From Chamaecyparis obtusa (Eukaryota; Streptophyta; Pinopsida; Cupressales; Cupressaceae): DNA of 64,000 bases. The notes under the pieces are model-generated. The model worked only from the letters and a program-made list of their open reading frames with translations. It was not told the DNA's origin and searched no databases. The position numbers and the translations under genes were made by a program. The DNA lies in the NCBI GenBank assembly GCA_027943335.1, contig BSBK01001871.1, positions 2,028,501 to 2,092,500 on the forward strand, written 5' to 3'. Positions within the stretch are counted from its first letter, which is position 1. Every line of letters starts with the position of its first letter. This document shows, piece by piece, positions 34,000-47,500 of this stretch.

Positions 34000-36710
34000 G
34001 AAAAAAATTGGTTGGCTAAAAAGCACATGAATATATCGTCCAAAATAAAATATTATGGCTTCAATAATTCAACTTGAATGCCATTGATTTTCCTTTTGAT
34101 ATCAATGACAACAATCTTGCCACTTTTTACATCATTGACAATATTCCAACATGCACCCAGTAGTAAATTGCCAAGCATCAATTGGTTCTGCCCAATTAGA
34201 GTCTTTATATCCAATCAGCCAAAAAAATGTTGCCTTTTGATAAAGTATGCCAAAGTCAAGAGTAACTTTAATGTACCACAAACTCAGTTTGTAACCAATC
34301 AATGAGAGAGTCTCAATTTGACAAAAAATGAGAGAGATAGATAGCTAACAACAAAACAAAAACAGGTTTGGTAGATGTATCATGTTGATCACCATCTATT
34401 TATAGAGTGATTGATTGTTAGGGGATGAGTCATCGGATGCAAACAATTTCAGCCTAACCTCCATAGGTGTAGAATATGAGTTACAATTTTTCATCCCAAA
34501 ATGCTCCAAAAGATGTGTGGCATATTTGATTTGGACCATGACGATGCATTGATGATAATATCAAAATTCAACTTTTAGGTAGTAATTTAGAAGGCCAAAA
34601 TTATACATTTCAAAAGCCACACATAAATTTAATTTTACTTATTGGACTATCACGTATGCTGTAATGTCCCCGTTTTTAGGCACATGGGATTAGCTTATTT
34701 TTGTGACCTTAATAGGCTAATCGGGATGTTGGAGAGGGTCATGTGTAGAGCCAGTGGTCGGTTTCCACTTTGGAGTTCTGTAATGTCAGGGTTGCTCTTC
34801 GTTTGAGTCAGATTGGCAGACTTACTATTTATAGTAAGTGCTTATTTTGGGTGATCGTCATGATTGCTATTTTTAGCAGGGCGCCTGGGCATTGGTATCA
34901 ACAGAGTTGTGGATTCATTTGTAGAGTTTTCAATTTGAGGGACTTACTATTTTTAGTAAGTCTATTTTGGGCAGTTGCTATTTTTAGTAGTGCAGTGGAG
35001 GCACAGGGTGTTGGGCATCATGAGCATATAATAGAGACTATTTGATGGAGCTTCATATTATAAGTTGTTTATTAAGTTTATCTTAATAAATGACTTTATC
35101 TTTTGTGTTATAATTTGAAGGTGTGTTGAAGAAGCCTTTTAAGTGAAAAGTGTCTTCATGAAGCTTTAGCTTTGGAGTTATTAATTATTAAATTATTAAA
35201 TGAAGGCTTCTAATTGAAAAGTGTATTGATGAAGGCTTTTAAGTGAAAAGTGTGTGAGAGAAGCTATTTGCTTTTGGTGTCTTGAAGAAGACATCTTGTG
35301 AGAAAAGCAATGCTTTGTGAGAAAGCAATTCATTAATGATATCTTAATGTTTTTTTTTTTGAAGAAATGGGTGTTATGAGGGTTTGGAGAAAATTAATTT
35401 GCTAAGACGAATATCACTGCAAATCTTTGGTGCTTTGAGCCATTGTTTGTAATGGTGAATTGCTCTGTTTGATATAGACGACATTGTTAGAAGCTGGATC
35501 AAAATTATAAATGCTGTGATGTTATATAAGAGGGCTGCAATTAAACCCTAGTGCTGGTGCAATTTCCCTTGTGGCTCACGTGGGAGATATTCATGCTGGT
35601 ATATTTTGCTGCGACTCACGTGGGGAAGTCTTAAGGCTGCGGAATACTATTTAAGGGGCTGCGGCATCATTCAAGGGAGCTGCGATAACTATTATAGAGG
35701 CTGTGTTATCATCTAAGGAGGCTGCGTCAACATTTTAAGTGGCAACGTCAACCCCAAGGAGGCTATGTTTCACTTTCATAAGGGCTGCGATATTGGTTTG
35801 GATGCCAATTTGGATGCAAGTGCTGCTAGGTTCTTATTAATTGTTAATATCAATTTCTTGAGCATTGTGCGTCATTGTAACTATTTCTCCAAGAAATTTC
35901 AATATTTGTGTTAGTAGATTGCTGTTGTAAATTGCCTCCATGCATTGTTATTAAACCTCATGCATTGGTAAATGATTTTAAATTGCAAACTATTCAATTA
36001 GAAAACAAACTTTTGCTTACACACTCAGAAAATCAGAATTCAGACATTGTATGACAACTATTTGATGAAATGTCAAATGGTTAAAATTGAGCTTCTGAGT
36101 TAGAACCGGTTGGGGTTCTTACATATGCACTTCTTATAATGGGAAGATCATTAACATATATCACAATTTATTACCACAACTTTTGACATAAAGATCTGTG
36201 CTAGAAAGATTCCTAATTCCATAATATTTTCGATGTTCATCAATTTTCAGATACTAGACTTGAAGAGCTTCCCTGATGTTTGTACAAGGACTTAATGAAT
36301 TTGGAAACTACACGTTCACAATCAGGAATTGAAAAACCCCTATATTACACCATACAGGCTTCCTCATGCAAGTCTTCATTCATGAAGGCATTTTTGACAT
36401 CTATTTAATACACCTACCCATCAAATTGAGTTGCTATATTGAGAATCAATTGAAAGGTCACCATCCTAGTAGTAGTATAAAAAGTCATTTCATAGTGTAA
36501 TCCCTCTTGTTGCGAATGTCCCTTAGGAACTAGACATACGTCGTACTTGTTCAAGGAATTATCAACTTTGCATTTTGCCTTATAGACTAGTGCGTTTGAT
36601 AGCAATTTTATTTAAAATCAATTCGATCAAGTCTAAAATACAATTCATCTATGCATCATGGTCAACCTCCATAGTAGTTTCCCATTGAGTTTCTCTTTTG
36701 ATGTAAAACC
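34000..36710 (-). pseudogene. Copia-0 RT/RNase H remnant, split by a solo LTR
   Basis: Minus-strand Copia polymerase remnant. At 36414-36605 the translation contains KCKVDNSLNKYDVCLVPKGH and QQEGLHYEMTF, corresponding to the Copia RT block 'KARLVAKGYSQ.EG.DY.ETF'. At 36147-36158 the codons read YVND where active Copia RT has YVDD. At 34151-34217 the peptide GYKDSNWAEPIDAWQFTTGC matches the RNase H block 'GY.DSDWAGS.D.R.STSG'. Several stops and frameshifts are present. The solo LTR 34660-36123 separates the RT and RNase H parts. It is certainly non-functional. Confidence 0.75.
34660..36123 (+). mobile_element. Solo LTR inside Copia-0
   Basis: 1,464 bp, begins tgtaatgtccccgttttt and ends ggggttcttaca, flanked by the duplication TATGC (34655-34659 and 36124-36128). 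It contains repeated 'ctatttttagtaagt'-type words near 34820-34990 and 'gaggctgcg'-type words at 35580-35790. It shares its terminal motif with the solo LTRs at 45927 and 50754. Confidence 0.85.
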
Positions 36711-37523
36711 TTTTATTGTTTGAAAACTGGAAGTGATCAGAAGATAGAGAAAAATGAACATGCTCAGTAGCTGAACTAATGTTTGGTTTTACTTTTCTCT
36801 GTGGGCGCTGATCTGATTTAGGAAGTTCATCCTCATCTATACATGTTGTGAAGGTATGATATCTACAAGTGCTTGAGCCAAAGTGGAAACACTTTCAATC
36901 TTCTGTCTTTGACTGAGAAGTGGAAAAGAACCAGCCAATGGCTGATGCTTAGGCTGCCTTTATGATTGAAGGGTTCATCTTTGAAAGCTACTGTAATGGA
37001 AGATTTAAGAACTTTGTTGACCTCATACCGAACACAAGAAAAATATGTATTTGTTTTGTTTTTACATCACCATCTTAGCTGATGGTGAATTTGTTTCTCG
37101 GTTATTATAACTAGGAAAGAAATATCTTATATTTTGATATCTTGGATATTTCTTTTCTATTTAGGAACTAAAGTTTATGTCGATGAAGTTCGATGAACCA
37201 AAAACATGAAAAGATATTACCTTAGGTGTGTTATCAGAGTAAATTTTCTTTAGTGTGATTTTTTCCAACACCTTGTAAGAACTTAGATTTAGGATATGAT
37301 CCCAATGTGCATCACACACTATGCTATGTCCATTTTGTGATTTTTTGTAGATTCTTTATTGCTCTTCCACTCATGACCTCTGTGATTTTGTTGTTATTTT
37401 TTGTGCCCTAGTGATTGTACGCATGACCTCATGACTGTAATTTGAATGGATTTTCTGCCTTGCGCCTTTCAGCCTCCTCTCTTCCCAATCTTCGAATTTC
37501 ATATGATTGACAGTGGACACAAT
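36711..37523 (-). other. Copia-0 leader and deleted gag/integrase interval
   Basis: Only about 0.8 kb separates the primer site from the RT remnant, so gag, protease and most of integrase have been deleted. Minus-strand translation gives only broken fragments; a weak match to the end of a Copia integrase near 37190-37330 is possible but not secure. Confidence 0.4.
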
Positions 37524-37539
37524 CTAACTCTGATATTCA
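37524..37539 (-). promoter_or_regulatory. Copia-0 primer-binding site remnant
   Basis: The minus strand reads tgaatatcagagttag directly after the LTR end TAACA. This matches the initiator-Met primer site tggtatcagagc except for a few substitutions, and it supports both the LTR border and the minus orientation of Copia-0. Confidence 0.55.
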
Positions 37540-37759
37540 TGTTAGTAAAAAGTTATACCGAAGAACGAGATTAAGAGGAAGTGGTGTGCTTTGTCATGTT
37601 GAGAGCATTGCATTATATTACTGATCATATGCTTAAAATATAAATTAGGTACATTCTAAACACATGATAATTACAACAAACTAACTAGTATGTGCAACTA
37701 CATATTACAGACAAGTGTACACATACACTTTATCATAGTATTCAACTAATATTCTAATG
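37540..37759 (-). repeat. Copia-0 5' LTR remnant
   Basis: Begins tgttagtaaaaag on the + strand, which is the inner end of the LTR in element orientation (ending TAACA). It is followed on the minus strand by the primer-site remnant. It shares the 'caagtgtacacatacacttta' region with 3888-3911. Confidence 0.5.
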
Positions 37760-38071
37760 GGTGTGGTAGTTTTCTTATTATGTTCTTTTCAATCTTATGA
37801 TAATTATTTTGATTATAATTCCTCTAATATTACATCTAGATTTGCTGCATAGTTTTGGAGGTTAAGGTGATATCATAATTAGTTAATTTGTTGTCATATT
37901 GTTCTTACTGTTTGATTTCCACGCACATTGAAATATTTTTTGCATGCATTGTTAGTTTCTCTTGAAGTGAACTTCTTGGAATATTTTAGGTTTTTAACAA
38001 TCTCATTCCTGACTAAGAATCTTCTAAACATATTTAGTTCTTCCTTTTTTTGAATCAATTTCCCATGATAG
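37760..38071. other. End of the 37-kb intron
   Basis: AT-rich sequence with a T-rich tract at 38041-38052 before the acceptor gatag. No repeat or gene was recognised. Confidence 0.6.
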
Positions 38072-38299
38072 GCAGTTGGCAATAGGGTTGGGATTATGGA
38101 GCCATTTTTAATGCGCATGGCACATGGGGCTCCAATTTTGCAACATGACAAATCATCTAGAACTGGAAAAAGCCCTCGTGATAAAAGTTCTCGATTACCT
38201 GCAAATAAGCAAAACAGCTCTAGTGCACCCTCAATAGAGCAGACACTACGTGTATGTCGGCGGTTTTATGTAGCACTCATGTTGGCACAATTGGTGCAG
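38072..38299 (+). CDS. TEB: TEBICHI exon isolated between two giant introns
   Basis: The 76-codon exon begins AVGNRVGIMEPFLMRMAHGA, then has a Ser/Lys-rich linker and ends RVCRRFYVALMLAQLVQ, with donor GTAAGT at 38300. Joined in phase 0 after the CAG codon at 1112-1114, it continues the POLQ-type sequence without loss. The acceptor that keeps frame is gatag (AG at 38070-38071). A second AG four bases downstream (ggcag, ending 38075) would shift the frame and reach a TAA after 11 codons. The Ser/Lys-rich linker is expected to be variable between species. The exon is flanked by 37 kb and 24 kb introns. Confidence 0.88.
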
Positions 38300-40141
38300 G
38301 TAAGTTGAATTACTTATGTATCATCCAAATCATCTTGTGGTTATGATGCGTACCGTTAGGTAGCTTATTGTTGGTCTTATATTTGAAATTGTGTATAATC
38401 TCATCAAATGCTTGTTTTAGATATATATAAAATCAATTCTCTTGAGAAAACTTTTTATGGGAGTTCACAACAATAAGAAATTACTTTATTTTCTTCTTTA
38501 ATTTAAAATGAAGGTTTATTATTCAATTAGAAATTGCATAAAATTTGCATGGAATTGGAAGAAAGATAGATATTAACTGGCACTTTTAGGTTTTTAGTTC
38601 TAACAAAGAATGATTTAGATCTTAGAGGCATAGGCCCAAACCTATTTGGTTTGGGCTTATGACATTTTGCAATAAATTTGGGAAATTATTTTTTGATTAA
38701 AACTTTCATTTCAGCACGGTATATCTGTATTATTAAAGTAATGTTGTAATGTTTAGTATAATGGTCATGTAAGTAATTTTCTTTTAAGTCAATTTTTAGT
38801 AACTTTATTTTCTGTAAGTTGTTCAGTTAGTTTATTAACTTTCTATTCTGTCTTAAGTTTTCAATCATTTCCGTTATGAAAAGATCTTGTAATTGCTTAT
38901 TTAAGGAGTATTCCTCTCTTTTGTTTAATATTGAATTTTGCAATCAATTATCATTTCATAGGTTGGTTTTTGACAAATTTTCCAATATTGTGACATTTAG
39001 TATAGTGGTCATGTAAGTAATTTCTTTTAAGTCGGTCAGTCAGTTTTTGGTAACTCTGTTCTTTGAGTTGTTTAGTTAGTTTTTTTATTCTGTCTTTAGT
39101 TCTTGATCATTTCCATTATGGAAAGATCTTGTAATTGCTTATTTAAGGACTATTCCTCTTCTTTGTTTGATATTTAATATCTCAATTAATGATCATTTCA
39201 TGTATATCTTGAGTCAGCTTAAATTCTTTGAGTAACTATGCTTAGAGGTTCTGGATGTTTGCTTATGCACTAGTGGGCATAAAATTACATCTTACTTGTT
39301 TGTCCAGAAAGTCTTATTGTCAACTTATGCTAAGTGGTTGTCCTGGGGAGTCTTGTAGCAACATGTTGTACAACTAAAAGAGGAATTCAGGACATTTCCT
39401 CTGATAAGGGACTAAATAATATGGACATATTCATATGGGCAATTAAATATTTAATTTATATGAAGTTTTTATTTTGTATTTATGTGAATTCTCTAGAAGC
39501 TTCCTTCTCTCTTACTTAGTAACTATATATACCTTTCTCCTTTCAGAAGATTCCTTCTCAAAGCTTCCTTGCACATGTTTTTTGATTTTGTAAATACCGA
39601 ATCTAAACGAATTTACAACATGTAGAGTTCTAGCAATCTCATAGTCACATTTATACACATGGGAAACTAAAAGTATAAGTGGAACTTAATTACACAGTTT
39701 TAAAATGGAAAAAACACAGCAAATTAAAAGTTGTTAAAGTACTAATAAAAATATAGGAGGAAAAAAGCAAATGTTATTTCATGTCAAATAGATTGTGTAG
39801 AAAGAGACACAAGATCCATAGTTAAACCATTTTAAGCAAGGCTTGTTTGCCTTCAATTTTGCTAATCAAAACTAAACTGACATTCAAACCTGTGGCTCAG
39901 TAAACCAATGTAATACTCTTTTGTATATAAACTGTATAGAACTGTATTGTAGGTTGACAAAGGATGTTGCTTAATCGACTCCTTACTATCCCTTGATGGT
40001 GATCACATGCTTAATTATTGATTGTTAATGTTTTTCTCAATTCTCAAGCCATGGAGGCATAACAACGCTTGTAGATTTGGCAGCCCAGTGCTATATATGA
40101 CAGCCACACATGCTCAATAAGACATGAACTTGCATTCATAG
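38300..40141. other. Start of the 24-kb intron, AT-rich
   Basis: No gene is seen. It contains the tandem duplication listed separately (38740-39201) and an LTR-like but unassigned stretch near 39500-39600 (tatatatacctttctcctttcagaag). Short open frames here have no recognisable content. Confidence 0.5.
38740..39201. repeat. Tandem duplication, period about 243 bp
   Basis: Two diverged copies: about 38740-38960 and 38985-39201. Matching landmarks are tttagtata (38752 and 38996) and tcatttcat (38951 and 39193). Both include gatcttgtaattgcttattt. Confidence 0.75.
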
Positions 40142-41008
40142 TGTAACGCCCTGCCCGGGAACCCATGAGAATAAAGTCTAAACTAGACTTAAAGATAATG
40201 CAATAATTTTTTCTTGAATGGAAAGATACATACAAGTACAACTAAAGATTACATTAATAGAATAATAAATGCGGAAGCAATTTAATCTGATGTTCGACGC
40301 TAACATCATTATTACAATTTTATCATTTAGTAATGTAATTCTAGATTTAATCTACGACATGAATTACTTTAATTAAGTTAACCAGGAATATACACGTAAT
40401 TACAACTATGTTTGTTTTAAATCCAAAGTCAAATGTTCCTAAGACATTCATTGACAAGTACAATTATCATGAAGTAAAGGAAATACACATTATATTCATC
40501 TAATACAATGGCATATACTAAAGACTCTAGCCATTACATCAGTGTCATCCATAGATTGACAACTCATCTGTACATATTTACAGGGATCACAATAATAAAT
40601 TATAATTACAAATTACAGGTATACATTTACATCTTTTCTCGTAAGAATGTCTCACTACATCACATAATACAATATAGAATTTCATCTCATGGTACAACAT
40701 AAAGAAGTGTCTGCAAGCAAAAGGTATGATAGCAACAACCAAGAACTATCCAAATGCATGAACACGAACATTGAACCTCGATTGTAGAAGAAGCACTACC
40801 ACCCAACCACATGGAACCCGGAGGCCCACCCCATTGTGCTGAGGAGATAGACACCAGGCCCCCCACACACACAAACATGCAGAACAGGCGGGTGCAAGGA
40901 TGGTAACACAAGGGTTTTTGAGAACATCAATAAAGATGCAACTAACATATACCAGAGGCAACTAAATCTATAGAAGAAACCTAGGACACATACAAGGAAG
41001 TGTCATCA
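40142..41008 (+). mobile_element. Candidate solo LTR
   Basis: Begins tgtaacgccctgcccggg, a typical LTR start, and ends gtgtcatca with CATAG on both sides (40137-40141 and 41009-41013). The two ends are not otherwise inverted repeats, and related-looking sequence continues to about 42.1 kb, so the right border may be wrong. Confidence 0.4.
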
Positions 41009-41013
41009 CATAG

Positions 41014-44000
41014 CTGTTCCCCTTGGGTTACCCTGGACAATCACTAATCTCGACCTCCAAGTCTCTTGGGTTACCTTGGATGGTCTCAGGACCTTGGCCC
41101 CCAAGTGAGAACTTATGTGGAACGAGATAATCCTTTCATGTGGACAAGGAAATCTGATCATGCCATCTCAATACGGCCCATGGACGGACATGCATCATCT
41201 CCCACTCCCATCCTTAGCCTATGCTAGCACTCAAGGAATGGGCGAGGCACTAATCATTTTTTTAATGTTTTTCCATAGTTAATTTTTATTAGGTTATCAC
41301 TTAATTACACAACCTACAATAGGTTACCCTAGACGACCACTTTAGGGTCTTGACCTCTATTGTGAGCCATTTCTTAAGTATGCTCCTAGCTAACCTCCCC
41401 TAATCCTCCAACTCAAAACCAAAAGAGAAGCAAACACACTTACCACAAAAGATTCCTCGTAAATTCATCAAATCAAGGAAAACACAAAAAGGAGTGTTTG
41501 GAGCATGAGAAAAGAATCTTAAATCAACACCAAGATTCCAATTGTCCAACCTCTATATGGACATCAAATAAGTCTTCAAACATACCACTTGACAATAATC
41601 AAGTAGGAACACCTCTTGGTTCCATGGCATAGTCTAAATTCCAAATTCATATAGTTTACATATTCCAAAATCAATAATAACATTAGGATCCATACCCTTA
41701 AATCTTAACCAAGAAAACAAGGCACATGCTAAATAAGGCAACATCCATATGCCATTATGCATCTAACCATATTTGGACTCATTCCCCTTTCCATAAACAC
41801 GGACCTCTACGAATTGGCAATCATAATGCATTACACCTTAAGAGTCTCACTTGCATACAAGACAAATCCAACCAAGAGAGCAAAGACATTAAAACATATA
41901 AAGATATACAAAATTTAAATTATCACCACATTCCCTAGCCTCTGGTAAAGACAGATAGTCACGACACAAGGAAAAAGGGATTTATATAACCCAAAACCAA
42001 GTAGCATACAACACAATATAATCCACCATTATATTTGAATTTCACTTGGCATCCACATAATGATATCAATTAAACAATTCCTATTAACCATAGTTGTTAA
42101 GGACCTTGATTAAGATTTCCGAATTTTGTTTCAGTTTTTTGTTTGCGTATCAGTTTTCCGTTTATTAAACTTATTTCAATATGTAATCACTAATCAGTTT
42201 GAAACTTTGATACAATGATTGTATGACATTTCAATTTGTGTACTTAATCTTCAAAGTTAATGTTTGACATAAATTTTATCATTGTTCTTGTTTTGAAAAC
42301 TCAGTGTTATTATATTTTCAGATTTTCTATAAAATATTAAATTGTATGTATAAAAATATTGACGTACCCAAACTACCCCCATCTCCTATTTTGAAAAAAT
42401 AGCCATACCCGTACCCGAAGTACCCAAGTACCCCTGTCTCCATGCAACCTTGCTAAAAGAAGACTCAAGTTTTAAATAAAAACTCAAACTTCAAGGGAGG
42501 TGCCATGTCATAGTCTTAAGTGTAAATTAAAACAAAACAAATTCCAATATTGTTAGAGAAAAAATACAGCGGTCACTATCAAAGAGGTGTAGTTTAATAA
42601 TGAGAAAAAACATCCAAGAAGAAAGCAGCTCACTTATGTAATAAATCAGTGATCCAAGACAAGGTAAAGGTGCAGCTTCTATGGACTAAGGTAATAAAAA
42701 AACACAAGAAGTTGCATGAAAACAACGATCCAAAAGGGAGAGGAGGCACAGTTTCTGTTAAGGAAGTATACAGTCATTAATAGCACTTATTTTGGTCAAG
42801 AAAAACAGCGAAACATCTAAATGAAATAGTGCAGCTATTCAAAGGAAAAATATCAGTGGAAAGTATGCATTCCAATGCTAATAGGCAGTGAACTAATGTA
42901 TGACATGGTGCAACATAAAGATTTGACAAAGGATGATGTAAATAGAGTCATATCTCCGGACACTTAGAATAGTTTCAATTATGTACTTGTAATTTCTTTT
43001 TGACAAATTACATGTAAAATGATAAGATGTAATTACAGGTGATCATATCACTTGCAAAGTTGTATCTTGTAATTACATGTAAACAAATTGCAAGTCAAGT
43101 TACATTATGACTGCAATTTGGAATAAGTCATAGTTAGTTGTGGAAAAAGTCTAGTCAGTTGGACTTTTCCTACCTTTTTCTCTCAGCCCCTCTCCTATAT
43201 TTGAGAGGGTGCTCTTTGTAATTTTTATCTTTTGGCAATGCAAGAAAATTATGTCGGTTTGTATTTGCACTCTAAGACTTTGAGCTTAGATATAAATCAA
43301 ATTGCTTTCAATAAGAGGCTAGTTGTTTTGAGACTTTGTGCCAATTCAAGTTGTCATGTGATGACATTTTCTAGAGTTGATTGTGAATGTTGTGTTTTCG
43401 CTCAAGAGGGATTTGAGCTCAATCTTACAAACTTTGAGCTGCTTATTGCATTTAGAGTTATAGTTTGGTTTCAGATTTGGTCTTGCAGACTTTGAGCTAC
43501 TTATCAAGTCTGAGATTAGCATAGAACACTCAAGCAAGGAAATAGCTTGCATACTTTCTGGTGCTCTGTCTTTTGCAAGGTGAAATGCATGTTGGATACT
43601 TTGTGCTGCACGTGCATTTTATTCTTGTTCTCGAAATCTCATAGGGAGTCATGGAAAGACTTTGAGCTTTTGTGAACTACGCTACTAAAAGTTGCTGGTA
43701 CGCTGAAGGTTATTCTTATGTCTAATCTTCTGTTTATCAAGATTATTGCTCCAACTGATACTTTGTAAGTAAATTACACCGTTAATTAAGGATTGCGTTG
43801 TGAAGGTAACATCTATTTTGAAATAAGAGAATAGAATGAATGTAATGCCCTGTTTAAGCGTAGTGTAAGTAAAAGTAGGTAAGTGCTTTGTTGATTCAAG
43901 TAAAAATAAGAAGGGGAAGCCATCCCTTAATTAGGAGAGACTGTCTCACATGCTGTGGTTGGAACCACTGTTTTGCAATTGCTCCTTAAAACTGTCGGTT

Positions 44001-44559
44001 GCAAAAAGTCCACCCAACACTCCTAACATGATAACTAAGAATGGTTTGTAATAAATGAGAAGGTCAATTAATGTAAGGCATTAATTAACAGGGCCACTAT
44101 TATCAGTAAGTTTGTTGTTTAAAGACAATCACTCTCTGAAATTTGACTCCATTCACCCTAAGATAGGCACTAGTCAAGTGTGTTTCCTTCAAGTTTTAGA
44201 TTCAGATTCTAAATGAAAGTCAGTTTTATCTTATACTTAGTAGAGGTAGTTTATTCTAGGTTTCAGCCCTCACACTTAAAGAATGTTGTAATAGCAAAGA
44301 GTGGAGCCAATTTTGATGAAATTATACATTTCCTTGGTATATTTTCATTGAGTACTATATGCTTTTAACAATATCTGATGATAAGTTGCTGAATTTATAA
44401 GATATTGTCAAGGGACACCCCATTCGGTCTTGCATTGTCTAAAGTGTAGAATATTGCAATCTTATGATTTTATCTTGTCAATTGGTCATTGACCCAAGAG
44501 CTTGAATATTGAACATGGCTAATTCATAGAGTTTTTTTGCACAATCAGTTGGACCAACT
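41014..44559. other. Repeat-rich intron sequence without assigned elements
   Basis: No gene is seen. 41030-41420 is C-rich with repeated 'cttgggttaccctgga' words. 42362-42450 has repeated 'tacccgaagtaccc' words like hAT subterminal repeats. 43180-43220 has ctctcctatatttgagaggg, which could be the TATA region of an old LTR. An LTR-like start tgtaatgccctg lies at 43841, without a matching end. Confidence 0.4.
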
Positions 44560-47500
44560 GATAGGACCCGTCTTTGGAACACCAATACCCGTCAAAATGT
44601 GGCCTAGCTAGAAATACACTTTGTGGCTTTCCAATGATCAACCTTAGGTTCTTGCATAAACCTAGAAAGATAGCTGACAACATAGCTAATATCTGGCTTA
44701 GTATAAGTCTGTCAAATAATATTCACAATAAACTGACAATAAAGAGTAGCATTCACTTGAGTTGATGGATCATGGTAGTCAAGTTGCAAATTGGTGTCCA
44801 TAGGTGTTGACATAGGTTTGCAATCTTCCATTCTGAATTTCTTGAGCAATGTCTTGGTGTATTTCATCTAAGAAACATAAATATGTCCCTTTTGTTGCCA
44901 CACTTAAAGTCCAAAACAATAATGCAAGAGTTCGAGATCATTCCTACAATTGTTTGAGATCATTCTTTGTAGCATTAATCATCTATGGTGAACTCCTTGT
45001 GATGATCAGATCGTTAACATATCCATTCACAATTATAATTGGCCTCTCTTGCTTGTTTTGGTAGAGATTGAGATCATAAGGATTCTTGATGAACCCATTA
45101 TTGAGGAGATGCTCTTCAATCTTGATATACTAGGCTCAAGTAACCTGTATAGGATTGTAGACAGGTTTGATATGTCTGCATACTTTGTGCTGTTGGCCAT
45201 GTGCAATGCATTCCTCCAGTTGAATCATATAGATTTAGTTTGGGGCCTGATGAGAGATGGATCTCTAACTGCATTACCTTTAGCATCCTCTACGGTTCCT
45301 TTGTATCACTTAGGAATTTTTTTGCGTATAGGAGATGAAGATAGAGATAGTGAGAGAGGGGGAAGCTGATCCAATGGAAACAAAGCCTGTTCTCGTGCTT
45401 CTTCATCAACATCCTCATCTTCAAATTCAATAATTTTTAGTGTTGGAGAAGTAGTAGGAGATGGTGAGGAAGAGGTGTTTCAGTCTGGTACCTCATCATA
45501 AATAATGTCACGACTAAAGTACACTTTCTTAGTTAATGCATCGTCTATATCTTTTGGAATATCGAAGGAAAATGCATTTCAAAGACTTACCATCCACTTT
45601 TTTCCTCTGTACCTTGGGAAATGCATGTAAGCTATACATCCAAACATTCTGAGATTCTGAAATATGAAATGGATGGTATCTTATGAGTCTATGCTTCTTT
45701 GGTGTGACATTTTAAAGAACTTTTGGGGGTGCTCGATTTGAGAGATATACTATTGTGTGAATTGCTTCAACACAAAATGCAGGAGCAGGATCCTCATCTT
45801 TCAACTTATAACACACCATTTCAACAATAGCATGATTATGCCTCTTTGTAACACCATTCTGCTAAGTTTTATAAATAGTGGTCAACTGCCATTAAATCCC
45901 ATTCTCTTGAAGGTAGTTTGAAAACTTGTAATGTCCCCTATTATGCTAACTTGGAAAGTTGGGACAATTACCTTAACTTCTCCCTCTTACTGTATCAGAT
46001 ACTTGCACTTGGACTAAGTAATGGAGATTATATGAGATATCAACTACTGTTTCTGATGTAAACAATTTAAATATATGTAAGATGATATGGATATCAATAC
46101 ATTAATAGCAATTATCTGATATACTGATATAAACTATATGCTTTGTATATGATAAGCTTATCACTTATAGTGATAATATGATGATTCTATGTCTGATATA
46201 AACAATAAGAATATGCAATCGATAAGTATTGCTTGCAGCAATATGTTTGCTGTATCTGATATGTCAATATAATTATGGAAAGTGTAATATCGCTTTATGA
46301 GTGATATGTTGCTGTTTCAGATTCTGACTTAGATGCTTGCAACTTCAAATATTGATGCTATTTCTGAAGATACTTTCAATACACGCAATAACGGTGTCGT
46401 CTCTGATCTGCAATGTAAACTTGCAACCAAAATTGCAAAAACAAATGCTCTATAGAGCAGATCCAGATACGGATGAATAAGTAAATAAAAGTCCCAATGA
46501 CGCTTGATTGAATGTCTTAGATCTTCCTCTTATACTTACCAATCAATTGGTTGCAACCATTGAATGAATAAGAGACACATCCTTCCCTAACAGATCACAC
46601 CTCTTGGTTAGTGATGAGACTTGCACTCTTAATCAAACTCCTCTTATGATAATTGCAGCTTTTCATAATACTTCCGATTGCTGACTTCGTACATATCAGT
46701 AGTAATTTAATTATTATTGTGTCTTTCTCAATGACGCTTGCTGCCCACGATATTGATTAGTATAATTAATTAATTTAAAAAATCAAACCGACTAATTAAC
46801 CTTTAGTCAATGCCTTTGATTAGTTGATTTAATCCTTCGAGTGCATGGGATTCCATTGTCGTCAATTTCTTCCTAGTAATATGCAGATTGCTATCCCTCC
46901 ATTTGAAGATGTCTTTTATCCTCTGTTTTAATCGCTGCATCATTACTGATAATCACTGTTTCCAGGATTTTTCTTAGTCAACAATGTTAATCCATCTTGC
47001 ATACGCTTTAGTTGATTAGATTTGTTTAATGCTAGTATCAAATTGATACTTTTTTATAATGTCGATTGTCCTTTCTAATCGTCGATGCTGATATCCTTGA
47101 CAATTGATATTAATATTAATCGTAACCTGATTATGTGTATATTGGCATTGATAGTCTCTGCCAATGCCTCTGACTTAGTGTCTATTATTCTGTGTCAATT
47201 ATATCGATTGATATTGCTTGATATAATTCACTGTTATTGATGACGATGATGACCACTTTTTTCATGTTATGATTCCCTCTTGGCACTTTCCAAAAATATT
47301 ATTCTTTCTGATTGCTGACAGAGATAATTGATTTCTTTATTCATAAATGATCCATGGTTCTTGTATAGTATGGCCACTCGATTATTTATAAGTATTGGAT
47401 ACCTGTCATTGCAGTTTCGATAGTTGTATCATTGTTATCATCTCCTTTGGACCAGTTCATGATTGTCGATTAGCTTGCTTGTATAAATTTGATGCGTCTA

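Larger units (their letters stand above)
3789..37759 (-). mobile_element. Outermost old Copia element (Copia-0), host of all nested insertions in this intron
   Basis: An old minus-strand Copia retrotransposon with two diverged LTR remnants: 3' LTR at 3789-3935 and 5' LTR at 37540-37759. Both share the core 'caagtgtac.aatacacttta' read on the + strand, and the inner side of the right LTR abuts a degenerate initiator-Met primer site. RT and RNase H remnants lie at about 34000-36710; gag and most of integrase are lost. The LARD-like element and the solo LTR at 34660 sit inside it. The LTRs differ in length (147 and 220 bp) and no clean target duplication was found, so the outer borders are approximate. 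Confidence 0.5.

Noticed and set aside
40142..42090. A longer LTR of about 1.95 kb starting tgtaacgccctg
   Set aside because: Sequence character is similar to about 42.1 kb, but no TG..CA end with a matching duplication was found there; the shorter candidate is listed at low confidence.
43841..44500. LTR start tgtaatgccctg
   Set aside because: No matching end or target duplication was found.
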